A stretch of DNA of 10,753 bases from Sulfurimonas sp. (GTDB lineage Bacteria; Campylobacterota; Campylobacteria; Campylobacterales; Sulfurimonadaceae): contig WFPU01000097.1 in NCBI GenBank assembly GCA_015487435.1, positions 1 through 10,753 on the forward strand. The letters are read 5' to 3'. Positions 1-5,757 of this stretch are shown here, in pieces. Under the pieces are notes generated by a model. It was not told the origin of the DNA. It made no database searches and saw nothing but the letters and a program-made list of their open reading frames with translations. Each line of letters opens with the position of its first letter. Position 1 is the first letter of the stretch. A program made the translations under genes and the position numbers.

Positions 1-142
1 ATCTGTTTACTTGCTTAGTTTTCAATGATCTCAAACATCTTTAAACTTCCGTTTTTAAGTCCTAAACATTAGGTCTCTGTGTTTGTGGATGGGAATTATA
101 GACAACTGTTGCTTTGATGTGGCTTAACTTTTTGGTAAGAAC
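1..142 (-). promoter_or_regulatory. Probable rRNA operon leader (5' end of transcript), running off the left edge
   Basis: On the minus strand, bases 26-9 read ATTGAAAACTAAGCAAGT. This closely resembles the boxA-like conserved leader segment found just before 16S rRNA genes (the Bacillus rrn leader has TTTGAAAACTAAACAAG). No ORF is present here. An excellent -10 box lies upstream at 149-154, so transcription would start near 142 and run leftward into the leader, with a 16S gene expected shortly beyond base 1. The rRNA gene itself is not in the window, so the assignment rests on the leader motif, the promoter and the absence of coding sequence. A tRNA or other stable RNA operon with a similar leader is the main alternative. 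Confidence 0.5.
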
Positions 143-148
143 TTAAAA

Positions 149-180
149 ATTATATCCAAACACTCTAAAAATTAAATTTC
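149..180 (-). promoter_or_regulatory. Sigma-70 promoter, likely rRNA P1
   Basis: The minus strand carries an exact TATAAT at 154-149 in the context TTTGGATATAATTTTT. It is preceded by T/A-rich tracts up to about 200, as in Campylobacterota housekeeping promoters, which usually lack a conserved -35 box. No good TTGACA match stands at 16-18 nt. A second exact TATAAT occurs at 100-95 on the same strand and could be a P2; tandem promoters are usual for rRNA operons. Strand and role are inferred from the leader motif downstream. Confidence 0.45.
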
Positions 181-321
181 AAAAGTTAAGTGATAAAATC
201 ATTTAAGTCCAATCAGTACAAATATTATCCCAAAATAATCTTATAACCAAATTAGACAACAAGCAAACTTGCTTTATATTAGACTTCTTGCATAACCTAG
301 ACTCAGAATGTCCATGAAAAT
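180..321. other. Gene-free AT-rich stretch with one small palindrome
   Basis: No ORF of useful length was found on either strand. The stretch is AT-rich and contains a 14-bp inverted repeat, AAGCAAACTTGCTT, at 261-274, flanked by two TTAGAC-type words. On the minus strand it would lie upstream of the presumed rRNA promoter, where A/T tracts (UP-element-like) and regulator sites are expected, but no known binding-site consensus is recognised. Confidence 0.4.
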
Positions 322-411
322 ATCCTTGATGTTTAAATTCATAATAACGGAACTATCATCATTGCAAGCTTGACTTGGAATCTAACTTATAGTTAATCAG
401 AGGTCTCTGTT
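322..411. repeat. Decayed copy of the palindromic repeat (copy A)
   Basis: Bases 347-410 align without gaps to 2058-2121, with about 51 of 64 identical positions, including ACGGAACTATC at the centre and TTAATCAGAGGTCTCT at the end. The left arm (about 322-349) is much more diverged: only its last 15 bases resemble the intact copy at 2010-2118. The right arm keeps a partial internal hairpin (CAAG/CTTG around CTTGA at about 365-377) with different bases from the intact copy. It lies downstream of the minus-strand gene pair and upstream of the presumed rRNA promoter. The word AGGTCTCTGT at 71-80 may be a fragment of a third copy, but it is too short to call. Confidence 0.65.
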
Positions 412-440
412 TTAATAAATATAGTGCTATATCTTTTATC
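412..440 (-). terminator. Weak candidate terminator after the MFS/membrane-protein pair
   Basis: The palindrome ATATAG-TG-CTATAT at 419-432 begins 8 nt beyond the stop codon of the minus-strand gene ending at 441. On that strand it is followed by TTATTAAAA. The stem is only A/T-rich with a 2-nt loop and the T tract is broken, so it is at best a weak Rho-independent terminator. The decayed repeat just beyond may contribute. Confidence 0.25.
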
Positions 441-698
441 TTATGGGCTTATAGTTTTATCTTTATTTAAATTTTTATTCATTTTTCCATGTTTCATCTT
501 CAAAAATGCTAATAGCCCAAATGTAACTCCTATCACTATCGATGCTACGCCCCACATATCTTCTCTTTGCCAAGCCATAACTATCCAACAAATATCAGCA
601 ACTAAATAAACAGCAACAGCTTCATATATTTTTCCACGAAATGTTAAATAAGCACCAATATTTAGAAGTATACCGCCAATTACTGCAAAACTAATCAT
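441..698 (-). CDS. Small three-helix inner-membrane protein, function unknown
   Basis: An 85-residue protein with three hydrophobic segments at about residues 2-20, 24-43 and 48-66, and a lysine-rich tail (67-85) that should be cytoplasmic. I do not recognise a named family. The pattern of short helices with W/Y-rich ends (ICWIVMAWQ) is loosely PnuC- or PQ-loop-like, which is only an impression. Its ATG overlaps the stop of the upstream MFS gene in an ATGA arrangement (695-698), which indicates translational coupling. A perfect Shine-Dalgarno, AAGGAGG, lies at 709-703 inside the end of the MFS gene, 4 nt before the ATG. It is probably co-transcribed with the exporter and may act with it. Confidence 0.75.
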   Translation of the reverse strand: MISFAVIGGILLNIGAYLTFRGKIYEAVAVYLVADICWIVMAWQREDMWGVASIVIGVTFGLLAFLKMKHGKMNKNLNKDKTISP

Positions 699-1900
699 CC
701 TACCTCCTTAATATTTTTAGTCTTTATTATCCAAATGAAATATAGACCACCAATCAAAAATCCAAACCCTATTATAAAAGTAATTATAGGCAAAGAAAAA
801 TCTAGTGAAGCTAAATAACCAATCATAAATGATGTAAAGGCTGCTGAACTTAAAAATAACATATCATTATAAGCAACTATTCTTCCATAATATTTTTTAT
901 CTATATTTTTTTGCAAAAGTGTATATGTATATGACCATAATGTAGTTGTAAATAGTCCAACAATTACACTCGCTACTAGTGATAAGTAAAAATTCTTCAT
1001 CACATACGCCCATAACCAAACAGCCATAGCTTGAGCTATAAATACATAAATTAGACCCCTATTGTTTGTAAACTTACCTAAAATTATAGGTCCAATTACT
1101 AATCCAATCGCACGAGAAGCATGAAGTAATCCCAAAGCTAAAGATGTAGCAATTACACTTGCATAATATTTATCAACCATCAGTGCAACTAAAGCATCAA
1201 AAGCAGTTAAACCAACAAAAGCGTGTAATAACATAAGATGAATTGCATGTGGAGTCTGTTTTAGATATCTAAATGTGTCACGCATCATCTCCAATAAATT
1301 CTCTTTTGATTTTTCAAATTCAACTTCTATCTCTAGTCTATAAAGTAAAATAAAACCAATAACGAACATACAAGCATCTAATATAAAGGCAATTTTAACA
1401 CCTACATAATAAACAACAAAACCACCTAGTGCCATCCCAAAAGTATATGACAACGACCAAATGATAGAGTGAAGTTCATTTGCATCTTGAAGTTTAGTTC
1501 CATGAAGTATTTTTGGTAAAAGTGACATCTCGGTTGTAAAGTAAAAAGACGCTGCCGCCATCTTTATAAATATTAGTAGATAAAGTAGATTCAAATCTTG
1601 CAAATCATTTACAAAAATCAAACAAAATGTTGCAACTATCTCAAATGTAATCAAAATCAATAAAAGCTTTTTTGGTTTCACACTATCAATGATGGCTCCA
1701 CTAAAAGGAGCTTGAATAACTCCAGCTAAAAAATGCAACATTGCCACAAAGGCTATAACTTCCACTGATACTTTCATATCTAGTAAAAGTGTATATATCG
1801 CAACATTACTAAACCATGCACCAAAATATGCGATAAGTTGTACGATGGATAACCTTTTTAAAACTGGTTCTGAATTTAGGAGTTTCATATATTTGTTCAT
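695..1900 (-). CDS. MFS transporter, MFS_3 (EntS-like) type
   Basis: A 401-residue major facilitator with about 12 hydrophobic segments and a charged central loop (about residues 190-215) separating two six-helix halves. The N-terminus, with NSEPVLKRLSIVQLIAYFG and a following helix containing SNVAIYTLLL, is typical of the MFS_3 group, which includes the enterobactin exporter EntS and many uncharacterised efflux proteins. The motif-A loop between helices 2 and 3 is visible as GAIIDSVKPKK (residues 68-78). It is therefore most likely a proton-driven exporter in the inner membrane; the substrate cannot be read from sequence. The ATG at 1900 has no clear Shine-Dalgarno, and a second in-frame ATG at codon 5 is possible. 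A weak -10-like TATGCT lies at 1918-1913. It is followed by, and overlaps by 4 nt, the small membrane protein gene. Confidence 0.85.
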   Translation of the reverse strand: MNKYMKLLNSEPVLKRLSIVQLIAYFGAWFSNVAIYTLLLDMKVSVEVIAFVAMLHFLAGVIQAPFSGAIIDSVKPKKLLLILITFEIVATFCLIFVNDLQDLNLLYLLIFIKMAAASFYFTTEMSLLPKILHGTKLQDANELHSIIWSLSYTFGMALGGFVVYYVGVKIAFILDACMFVIGFILLYRLEIEVEFEKSKENLLEMMRDTFRYLKQTPHAIHLMLLHAFVGLTAFDALVALMVDKYYASVIATSLALGLLHASRAIGLVIGPIILGKFTNNRGLIYVFIAQAMAVWLWAYVMKNFYLSLVASVIVGLFTTTLWSYTYTLLQKNIDKKYYGRIVAYNDMLFLSSAAFTSFMIGYLASLDFSLPIITFIIGFGFLIGGLYFIWIIKTKNIKEVG

Positions 1901-1937
1901 AGATGCAAGGTTAGCATAAAATAGTGCAAATCTTTTT

Positions 1938-2009
1938 AAGGAGTAAAATTATGAAACAATTTTAGCCACAAATGAAAAAGTTTACTCTGAAAATTAAAGT
2001 GTTTATATT
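1938..2009 (+). other. Orphan translation start: SD plus 4-codon ORF, abutting the repeat
   Basis: A good Shine-Dalgarno (AAGGAG, 1938-1943) precedes ATG at 1951, but the frame ends after four codons (MKQF, stop 1963-1965). A second ATG at 1972 in another frame encodes MKKFTLKIKVFILNSLIN and stops inside the palindromic repeat. This N-terminus (basic, then hydrophobic) resembles the start of a membrane or chemoreceptor protein. The simplest reading is the 5' remnant of a gene destroyed by a frameshift and by insertion of the repeat. A chance ORF or a short leader peptide cannot be excluded. Confidence 0.25.
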
Positions 2010-2118
2010 GAACTCTCTGATTAATTAGCTATTAGATTCTGGATCAAGTCCAGAATGACGGAACTATCGTCATCCTAAACTTGATTTAGGGTCTAGTTTA
2101 TAATTAATCAGAGGTCTC
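2010..2118. repeat. 109-bp palindromic miniature element (REP/MITE-like), intact copy B
   Basis: A near-complete inverted repeat centred on the 7-nt loop GAACTAT (2061-2067). Left position i pairs with 4128-i: CTCTGATTAATTA (2015-2027) pairs with TAATTAATCAGAG (2101-2113), and the arms at 2033-2060 and 2068-2095 match at 21 of 28 positions. Each arm also folds on itself: CTGGA-TCAAG-TCCAG (2039-2053) on the left and CTAAA-CTTGA-TTTAG (2075-2089) on the right. The stem bases differ between the arms but pairing is kept. No transposase is encoded, so it is a non-autonomous or REP-type dispersed element. The core resembles GATTC-GG-TCAAG-CC-GAATGACG palindromes dispersed in various proteobacterial genomes (from memory). 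No clear target-site duplication was found. Confidence 0.8.
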
Positions 2119-2132
2119 TATTATTTATTTAT

Positions 2133-2159
2133 TAAAGTTATTTTTTATTTGGTCGATGT
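2133..2159 (+). promoter_or_regulatory. Sigma-28 (FliA) promoter of flaG
   Basis: TAAAGTTA (2133-2140), an 11-nt spacer, then GTCGATGT (2152-2159). The FliA consensus is TAAAGTTT-N11-GCCGATAA: the -35 box matches 7 of 8, the -10 box 5 of 8 including the CGAT core, and the spacing is exact. Transcription would start near 2166, about 34 nt before the flaG ATG. FlaG is a typical late flagellar gene, which supports the call. Confidence 0.6.
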
Positions 2160-2199
2160 CATGAGTAGATAATTATTCTTTTAAGATAAGGAGTTAGTC

Positions 2200-2580
2200 A
2201 TGGATGGCATAGCAAATGTTGCAAGACAGCAACAATCTCAGGTAAGTTCAGGTGAAGCTCAGGGAAGAGCAACTCAACAATTGCAACAACAAGTCCAAAA
2301 AATAGATGTAGCAAAAGAGATACAAAAAGAGGTTTCTACTAAAGAAACTAAAATAAATTCCAAAGAGCAGGTGCAAGAATTAGTTGATCAACTAAATAAA
2401 GCAATGCAACCGATGAACACAAATCTAAAATTTGGTGTTGATTCACAAGATATATTTTATGTATCTGTAATTGACTCTGAAACTAGTAAATTGATAAGAA
2501 GGTTTCCAGCAGAACAAGCAGCTGATTTTCTTCCAAAAATGCAAGAAGTAACAGGAATATTATTTGACTCAATGGGGTAA
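2200..2580 (+). CDS. flaG: FlaG family flagellar protein
   Basis: A 126-residue protein with a Gln/Ser-rich, probably disordered N-terminus (residues 1-45) and a C-terminal FlaG domain (about 50-125). The domain shows the family pattern of a helix with LVDQLNKAMQPMNTNLKF, then IFYVSVIDSETSKLIRRFPAE and a final helix. FlaG proteins influence flagellar filament length or assembly; in Campylobacter the gene usually sits next to fliD and fliS. Here it stands alone between a repeat and argG, with its own sigma-28-type promoter at 2133-2159. The start is fixed by a strong TAAGGAG Shine-Dalgarno at 2187-2193, 6 nt before the ATG. No convincing terminator is seen downstream, although GGGGT...ACCCT around the stop codon could form a weak stem. 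Confidence 0.9.
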   Translation: MDGIANVARQQQSQVSSGEAQGRATQQLQQQVQKIDVAKEIQKEVSTKETKINSKEQVQELVDQLNKAMQPMNTNLKFGVDSQDIFYVSVIDSETSKLIRRFPAEQAADFLPKMQEVTGILFDSMG

Positions 2581-2663
2581 AAAAACAACCCTGTTGATCA
2601 TTAAAACTTCTTAAATAAACTCTCTTCACAACTTCACTAATCATATATTAATCTTCTTTATTA

Positions 2664-2669
2664 TATACT
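2664..2669 (+). promoter_or_regulatory. Possible -10 box for argG
   Basis: TATACT within TTATTATATACTCG lies 33 nt before the argG ATG in an AT-rich 120-bp gap. No -35 match is seen at the usual distance, which is common in this phylum. A second candidate, CATAAT at 2686-2691, would give an implausibly short leader. Confidence 0.3.
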
Positions 2670-2702
2670 CGCGAAATTTATTTAGCATAATTAAGGTTTG
2701 AA

Positions 2703-3941
2703 ATGAAAAAAGAAGTTAAAAAAGTAGTACTAGCATATAGCGGTGGTTTAGATACATCTATAATCCTAAAGTGGCTACAAGATGAATATAACGCTGAAGT
2801 TATCACTTTTACAGCTGATTTAGGTCAAGGAGAAGAAGTAGAACCAGCTCGTCAAAAAGCATTAGAAAATGGTATAAAACCTGAAAATATTTTTATACTT
2901 GATGTTCAAGAAGAGTTTGTAAAAGATTATGTATTTCCTATGTTTAGAGCAAATGCTATATATGAGGGAGAATATCTTCTTGGCACTTCAATAGCGAGAC
3001 CACTTATTGCAAAAAAACAAATTGAAATTGCAAAAAAGATGGGTGCTGATGCTGTAAGTCATGGCGCTACTGGAAAAGGTAATGATCAAGTTAGATTTGA
3101 ACTTGGTTATCTAGGTCTTAATCCAGATATCACTGTAATCGCTCCATGGCGTGAGTGGGATTTAAATTCAAGAGAAAAACTTTTATCTTATGCAAAAAAA
3201 CATGGAATCAACATAGACCAAAAACATGTTGATAGCGATGGAAATCCTACTGTAAGCCCTTACTCAATGGACGCTAATCTTCTTCATATCTCTTATGAGG
3301 GGCTTCACTTAGAAAACCCTATGAATGAACCAGAAGAATCTATGTGGCTATGGACAACTTCGCCAGAAAATGCACCAGATAAAGCTGAGTATATTACTAT
3401 TGGATATAAAAATGGTGATCCTTGTTCTATAAATGCAGAAGAACTATCTCCAGCTACAATACTTAAAACTTTAAACGAATATGGAAATAAACATGGAATA
3501 GGACGAATTGATATAGTTGAAAACCGTTTTGTTGGTATGAAAGCTCGTGGTTGTTATGAAACTCCAGGTGGAACTATCATGTTAAAAGCTCACCGCGCAA
3601 TAGAATCCATATGTTTAGATAGAGAAGAAGCGCATATGAAAGATGGGATGATCGCTAAATATGCGGAGCTTATCTATAATGGTTTTTGGTTCTCACCAGA
3701 GCGTGAGATGATGCAAGCAGCAATAGACACTACACAAAAATATGTTCAAGGAACAGTAAGGCTAAAACTCTACAAAGGTAATGTTGAAGTTGTTGGTCGT
3801 GAATCAGATACCTCTCTTTACTCTGAAGAACACTCAACATTTGAAGAAGATGAAGTATATAATCAAAAAGATGCGGAGGGATTTATCCGTCTTAATGCAC
3901 TTAGAAGAATTATTGCTGGTAAAAAAAGACAAGGATTATAA
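2703..3941 (+). CDS. argG: Argininosuccinate synthase
   Basis: Cytoplasmic enzyme of arginine synthesis that joins citrulline and aspartate, using ATP, to give argininosuccinate, AMP and pyrophosphate. At 412 residues it has the usual family length and appears complete. The N-type ATP pyrophosphatase P-loop is AYSGGLDTS (residues 11-19). The conserved HGATGKGNDQ (120-129) and APWREW (147-152) segments of the nucleotide/aspartate-binding region are present. The ATG is supported by AAGG at 2693-2696. It is the first gene of the long plus-strand array, and the next gene begins 4 nt after its stop. No ArgR box was recognised upstream. Confidence 0.97.
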   Translation: MKKEVKKVVLAYSGGLDTSIILKWLQDEYNAEVITFTADLGQGEEVEPARQKALENGIKPENIFILDVQEEFVKDYVFPMFRANAIYEGEYLLGTSIARPLIAKKQIEIAKKMGADAVSHGATGKGNDQVRFELGYLGLNPDITVIAPWREWDLNSREKLLSYAKKHGINIDQKHVDSDGNPTVSPYSMDANLLHISYEGLHLENPMNEPEESMWLWTTSPENAPDKAEYITIGYKNGDPCSINAEELSPATILKTLNEYGNKHGIGRIDIVENRFVGMKARGCYETPGGTIMLKAHRAIESICLDREEAHMKDGMIAKYAELIYNGFWFSPEREMMQAAIDTTQKYVQGTVRLKLYKGNVEVVGRESDTSLYSEEHSTFEEDEVYNQKDAEGFIRLNALRRIIAGKKRQGL

Positions 3942-3945
3942 GATC

Positions 3946-4677
3946 ATGATAAAAATAGATATGAACTCACCTGAATTTCTCTCTAGAATGGAAAAAACTA
4001 TCAAGTTTACAGATAAAGTTTGTGCATCTCGTGGCTGGGTATATAATCCACAAGTTGAGGTTAACGAAGGTGTACAAATGGGTCTTGCTCGTAACAAGAT
4101 GATCTACAATAAACTATTTTGTCCATGTTTTATGGTTGAGGAGGTTGATGGAAAACCTCAATCTGTTGATAATCGTATATGTCCATGCCCTCCAGCAATT
4201 GAAAAAGAGATACCAGAAGGTGGAAGTTGTCATTGTGGGATTTTTTGTACTCCAGAATTTGCAGCAGCTAAACGAATTGAGCTTGGGATGGAAGATGTTA
4301 CTCATACTCATTCTCATAGTTTAACTAAAGAAGAGTGTGAACAACTTATTGCTCAACATGAGCTAGATGGCGATGAACTTCAAGCCCTCATTGAAGCTAG
4401 AGAACTGGGTATTATTACTTTTAAACTTATTGATGTTCGTGAAGAGATGGAATGGAAAATTGGTCACATTAAAAACGCAGATAAATTAATTCCAACAAGC
4501 TCATTTTATCCCTCTTTAGAAAAATCTAACTTAGACAAAGATGAAAACATAATTCTTTATTGTCATGTAGGGAGTAGAAGTGCTCATGTTGCAAAAATAA
4601 TGAAAGATATGGGTTACATTAAACTAGGAAACTTAACTCATGGAATAGTTTCATATAACGGAGAGATAGAGCGTTAG
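3946..4677 (+). CDS. Ferredoxin-thioredoxin reductase-like / rhodanese fusion protein
   Basis: A 243-residue two-domain cytoplasmic protein. Residues about 1-115 match the FTR catalytic (beta) subunit: CPC (59-61), CPC (79-81), CHC (95-97). By analogy with chloroplast/cyanobacterial FTR, C59, C79, C81 and C95 would bind a [4Fe-4S] cluster, and C61 with C97 would form the redox disulfide. Spacing is X17 and X13, against X16 and X8 in the classic enzyme. A His-rich linker (THTHSHS, 119-125) leads to a rhodanese domain (about 155-243) with DVRE at 163-166 and active-site loop CHVGSRS (206-212), C206 being the sulfur carrier. The start at 3946 has AAGGA at 3931-3935; a longer reading overlapping argG is unlikely, and the ATG at 3961 lacks a site. 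No FTR variable subunit is nearby. The role in thiol redox or sulfur transfer is inferred. Confidence 0.85.
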   Translation: MIKIDMNSPEFLSRMEKTIKFTDKVCASRGWVYNPQVEVNEGVQMGLARNKMIYNKLFCPCFMVEEVDGKPQSVDNRICPCPPAIEKEIPEGGSCHCGIFCTPEFAAAKRIELGMEDVTHTHSHSLTKEECEQLIAQHELDGDELQALIEARELGIITFKLIDVREEMEWKIGHIKNADKLIPTSSFYPSLEKSNLDKDENIILYCHVGSRSAHVAKIMKDMGYIKLGNLTHGIVSYNGEIER

Positions 4678-4692
4678 CATAGATGATGCAAT

Positions 4693-4735
4693 GGAGGTGC
4701 CTCCCCTTGTGAGGGTACAATCCTATCATTATAAT
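4693..4735 (+). promoter_or_regulatory. Internal sigma-70 promoter before rplI, with GC-rich hairpins at the -35 region
   Basis: TTGTGA (4707-4712), a 17-nt spacer, then an exact TATAAT (4730-4735). Transcription would start near 4742, just before the rplI Shine-Dalgarno AAGGA (4745-4749). A GC-rich island stands out in the AT-rich gap: GGAG-GTGC-CTCC (4693-4704) and CCCT-TGTG-AGGG (4704-4715) are two adjacent, mutually exclusive 4-bp stems, the second overlapping the -35 box. They could be an operator or an RNA structure in the argG read-through transcript. Neither function is proven. Confidence 0.45.
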
Positions 4736-4755
4736 AAATAAATTAAGGAATATTG

Positions 4756-5202
4756 ATGAAAGTACTTTTAATTAAAGATGTAAAAAACCTTGGTAAAAAA
4801 GGTGAAGTTAAAGAAGTTAAAGATGGCTATGGGAAAAATTTTCTAATAGGAAAAGGGTTTGCAAGACATGCAACACCTGAAATTTTGGCACAACATGCTC
4901 AAGATGAGCTTATAGTAGCTGAGAATCTTGAAAAAGAGGTTTCTGCGTTGAAAGAAATTGCTAAAAAATTAGATAAGGTAGAAATTATAATAACTAAAAA
5001 GTTAGGTCAAAATGGTCATCTATTTGGTTCAGTTACAAAAGATGAGATAGCAACTGCATTAAAAAATCAACATAATATCACTATTGATAAAAAACACATC
5101 AATGAAAAAACAGCGATAAAAACAATTGGTGAACATAACTTGGACTTTAAACTAGGTCACGGACTACACGCTGTATTACATGTAGATGTTCAAGGCGAAT
5201 AA
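4756..5202 (+). CDS. rplI: Large-subunit ribosomal protein bL9
   Basis: A 148-residue protein of full family length. The N-terminal globular domain begins MKVLLIKDVKNLGKKGEV and includes the bL9 signature region around GYGKNFLIGKGFA. A long charged connecting helix follows (about residues 42-75), then the C-terminal rRNA-binding domain. bL9 binds 23S rRNA near the L1 stalk and helps maintain the reading frame. The ATG at 4756 is preferred over the adjacent in-frame TTG at 4753: the Shine-Dalgarno AAGGA (4745-4749) lies 6 nt before the ATG but only 3 nt before the TTG, and family members start MKVLL. Only 3 nt separate its stop from hslV. Confidence 0.97.
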   Translation: MKVLLIKDVKNLGKKGEVKEVKDGYGKNFLIGKGFARHATPEILAQHAQDELIVAENLEKEVSALKEIAKKLDKVEIIITKKLGQNGHLFGSVTKDEIATALKNQHNITIDKKHINEKTAIKTIGEHNLDFKLGHGLHAVLHVDVQGE

Positions 5203-5205
5203 CAA

Positions 5206-5757
5206 ATGAATATTAAACTTGATGCAACTACTATACTCGCTTATAAGGGTAAAAATAAAGCTGTAATTGGTGGAGATGGACAAGTTACATTTGGCGATAG
5301 TGTACTAAAAGGTAATGCTACAAAAATTCGTACACTCCATAAAGGTAAAATTCTTGCTGGATTTGCTGGAAGTACTGCTGATGCTTTTAACCTTTTTGAT
5401 ATGTTTGAAGATTTTTTAGAAGATAAAAAAGGTGACCTTTTAAAATCAGTTATAGAGTTCTCTAAAGCTTGGCGCAAAGACAAAGTCCTACGCCGTTTAG
5501 AAGCTATGATGATTGTATTAAATAATGATCATATTTTTATTCTTACTGGAAATGGTGATGTTGTTGAACCTGAAGATGGAGAGATTGCATCTATTGGAAG
5601 TGGTGGGAACTATGCTATTTCAGCAGCACGTGCACTTAAAAAACACGCTTCTCTTGATGAAGAAGAACTTGTAAGAGAGAGTTTATCTGTAGCTGCTGAC
5701 TTATGTATTTATACAAATCATAGTATAAAAACTCTTACATTAGAAGGAAATAAATAA
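5206..5757 (+). CDS. hslV: ATP-dependent protease peptidase subunit HslV (ClpQ)
   Basis: Proteolytic core of the HslVU (ClpQY) protease, a double hexameric ring of N-terminal-threonine hydrolases in the cytoplasm. In the 183-residue product the nucleophile is T8, not residue 2: the sequence begins MNIKLDATTIL, and numbering from T8 places D24 and K40 exactly at E. coli HslV D17 and K33, with the conserved IGSGG at 130-134. Seven residues must therefore be removed to expose the threonine, or the enzyme is inactive as written. Short extensions are usual in Campylobacterota (C. jejuni and H. pylori begin MFxATTIL, from memory). No closer ATG, GTG or TTG exists. The gene lies 3 nt after rplI and its stop overlaps the hslU ATG (TAATG). 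Confidence 0.95.
   Translation: MNIKLDATTILAYKGKNKAVIGGDGQVTFGDSVLKGNATKIRTLHKGKILAGFAGSTADAFNLFDMFEDFLEDKKGDLLKSVIEFSKAWRKDKVLRRLEAMMIVLNNDHIFILTGNGDVVEPEDGEIASIGSGGNYAISAARALKKHASLDEEELVRESLSVAADLCIYTNHSIKTLTLEGNK

Noticed and set aside
261..274. AAGCAAACTTGCTT palindrome as a Rho-independent terminator
   Set aside because: Short stem with a 2-nt loop, no T run on the minus strand, and no gene ending nearby on the plus strand.
424..609. Plus-strand ORF of 61 codons
   Set aside because: It is antisense to the small membrane protein at 441-698, which has a perfect Shine-Dalgarno and coupling to the MFS gene; this ORF has neither.
3781..3945. Upstream extension of the FTR-rhodanese frame into argG
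   Set aside because: The first 55 codons lie entirely within argG in another frame and have no homologous character. AAGGA at 3931-3935 is well placed for the ATG at 3946.
4114..4324. Two short ORFs on opposite strands inside the FTR domain
   Set aside because: Both are shadows of the Cys-rich coding region and have no ribosome-binding sites or recognisable motifs.
4684..4713. Possible 9-codon leader peptide (MMQWRCLPL) before rplI
   Set aside because: No Shine-Dalgarno, no run of regulatory codons and no terminator-antiterminator pair; more likely chance within the GC-rich island.
4753..4755. TTG as the start of rplI
   Set aside because: It is only 3 nt from the Shine-Dalgarno and directly precedes an ATG that gives the standard bL9 N-terminus MKVLL.
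5241..5483. Minus-strand ORF of 80 codons inside hslV
   Set aside because: Antisense shadow of a clearly conserved gene.
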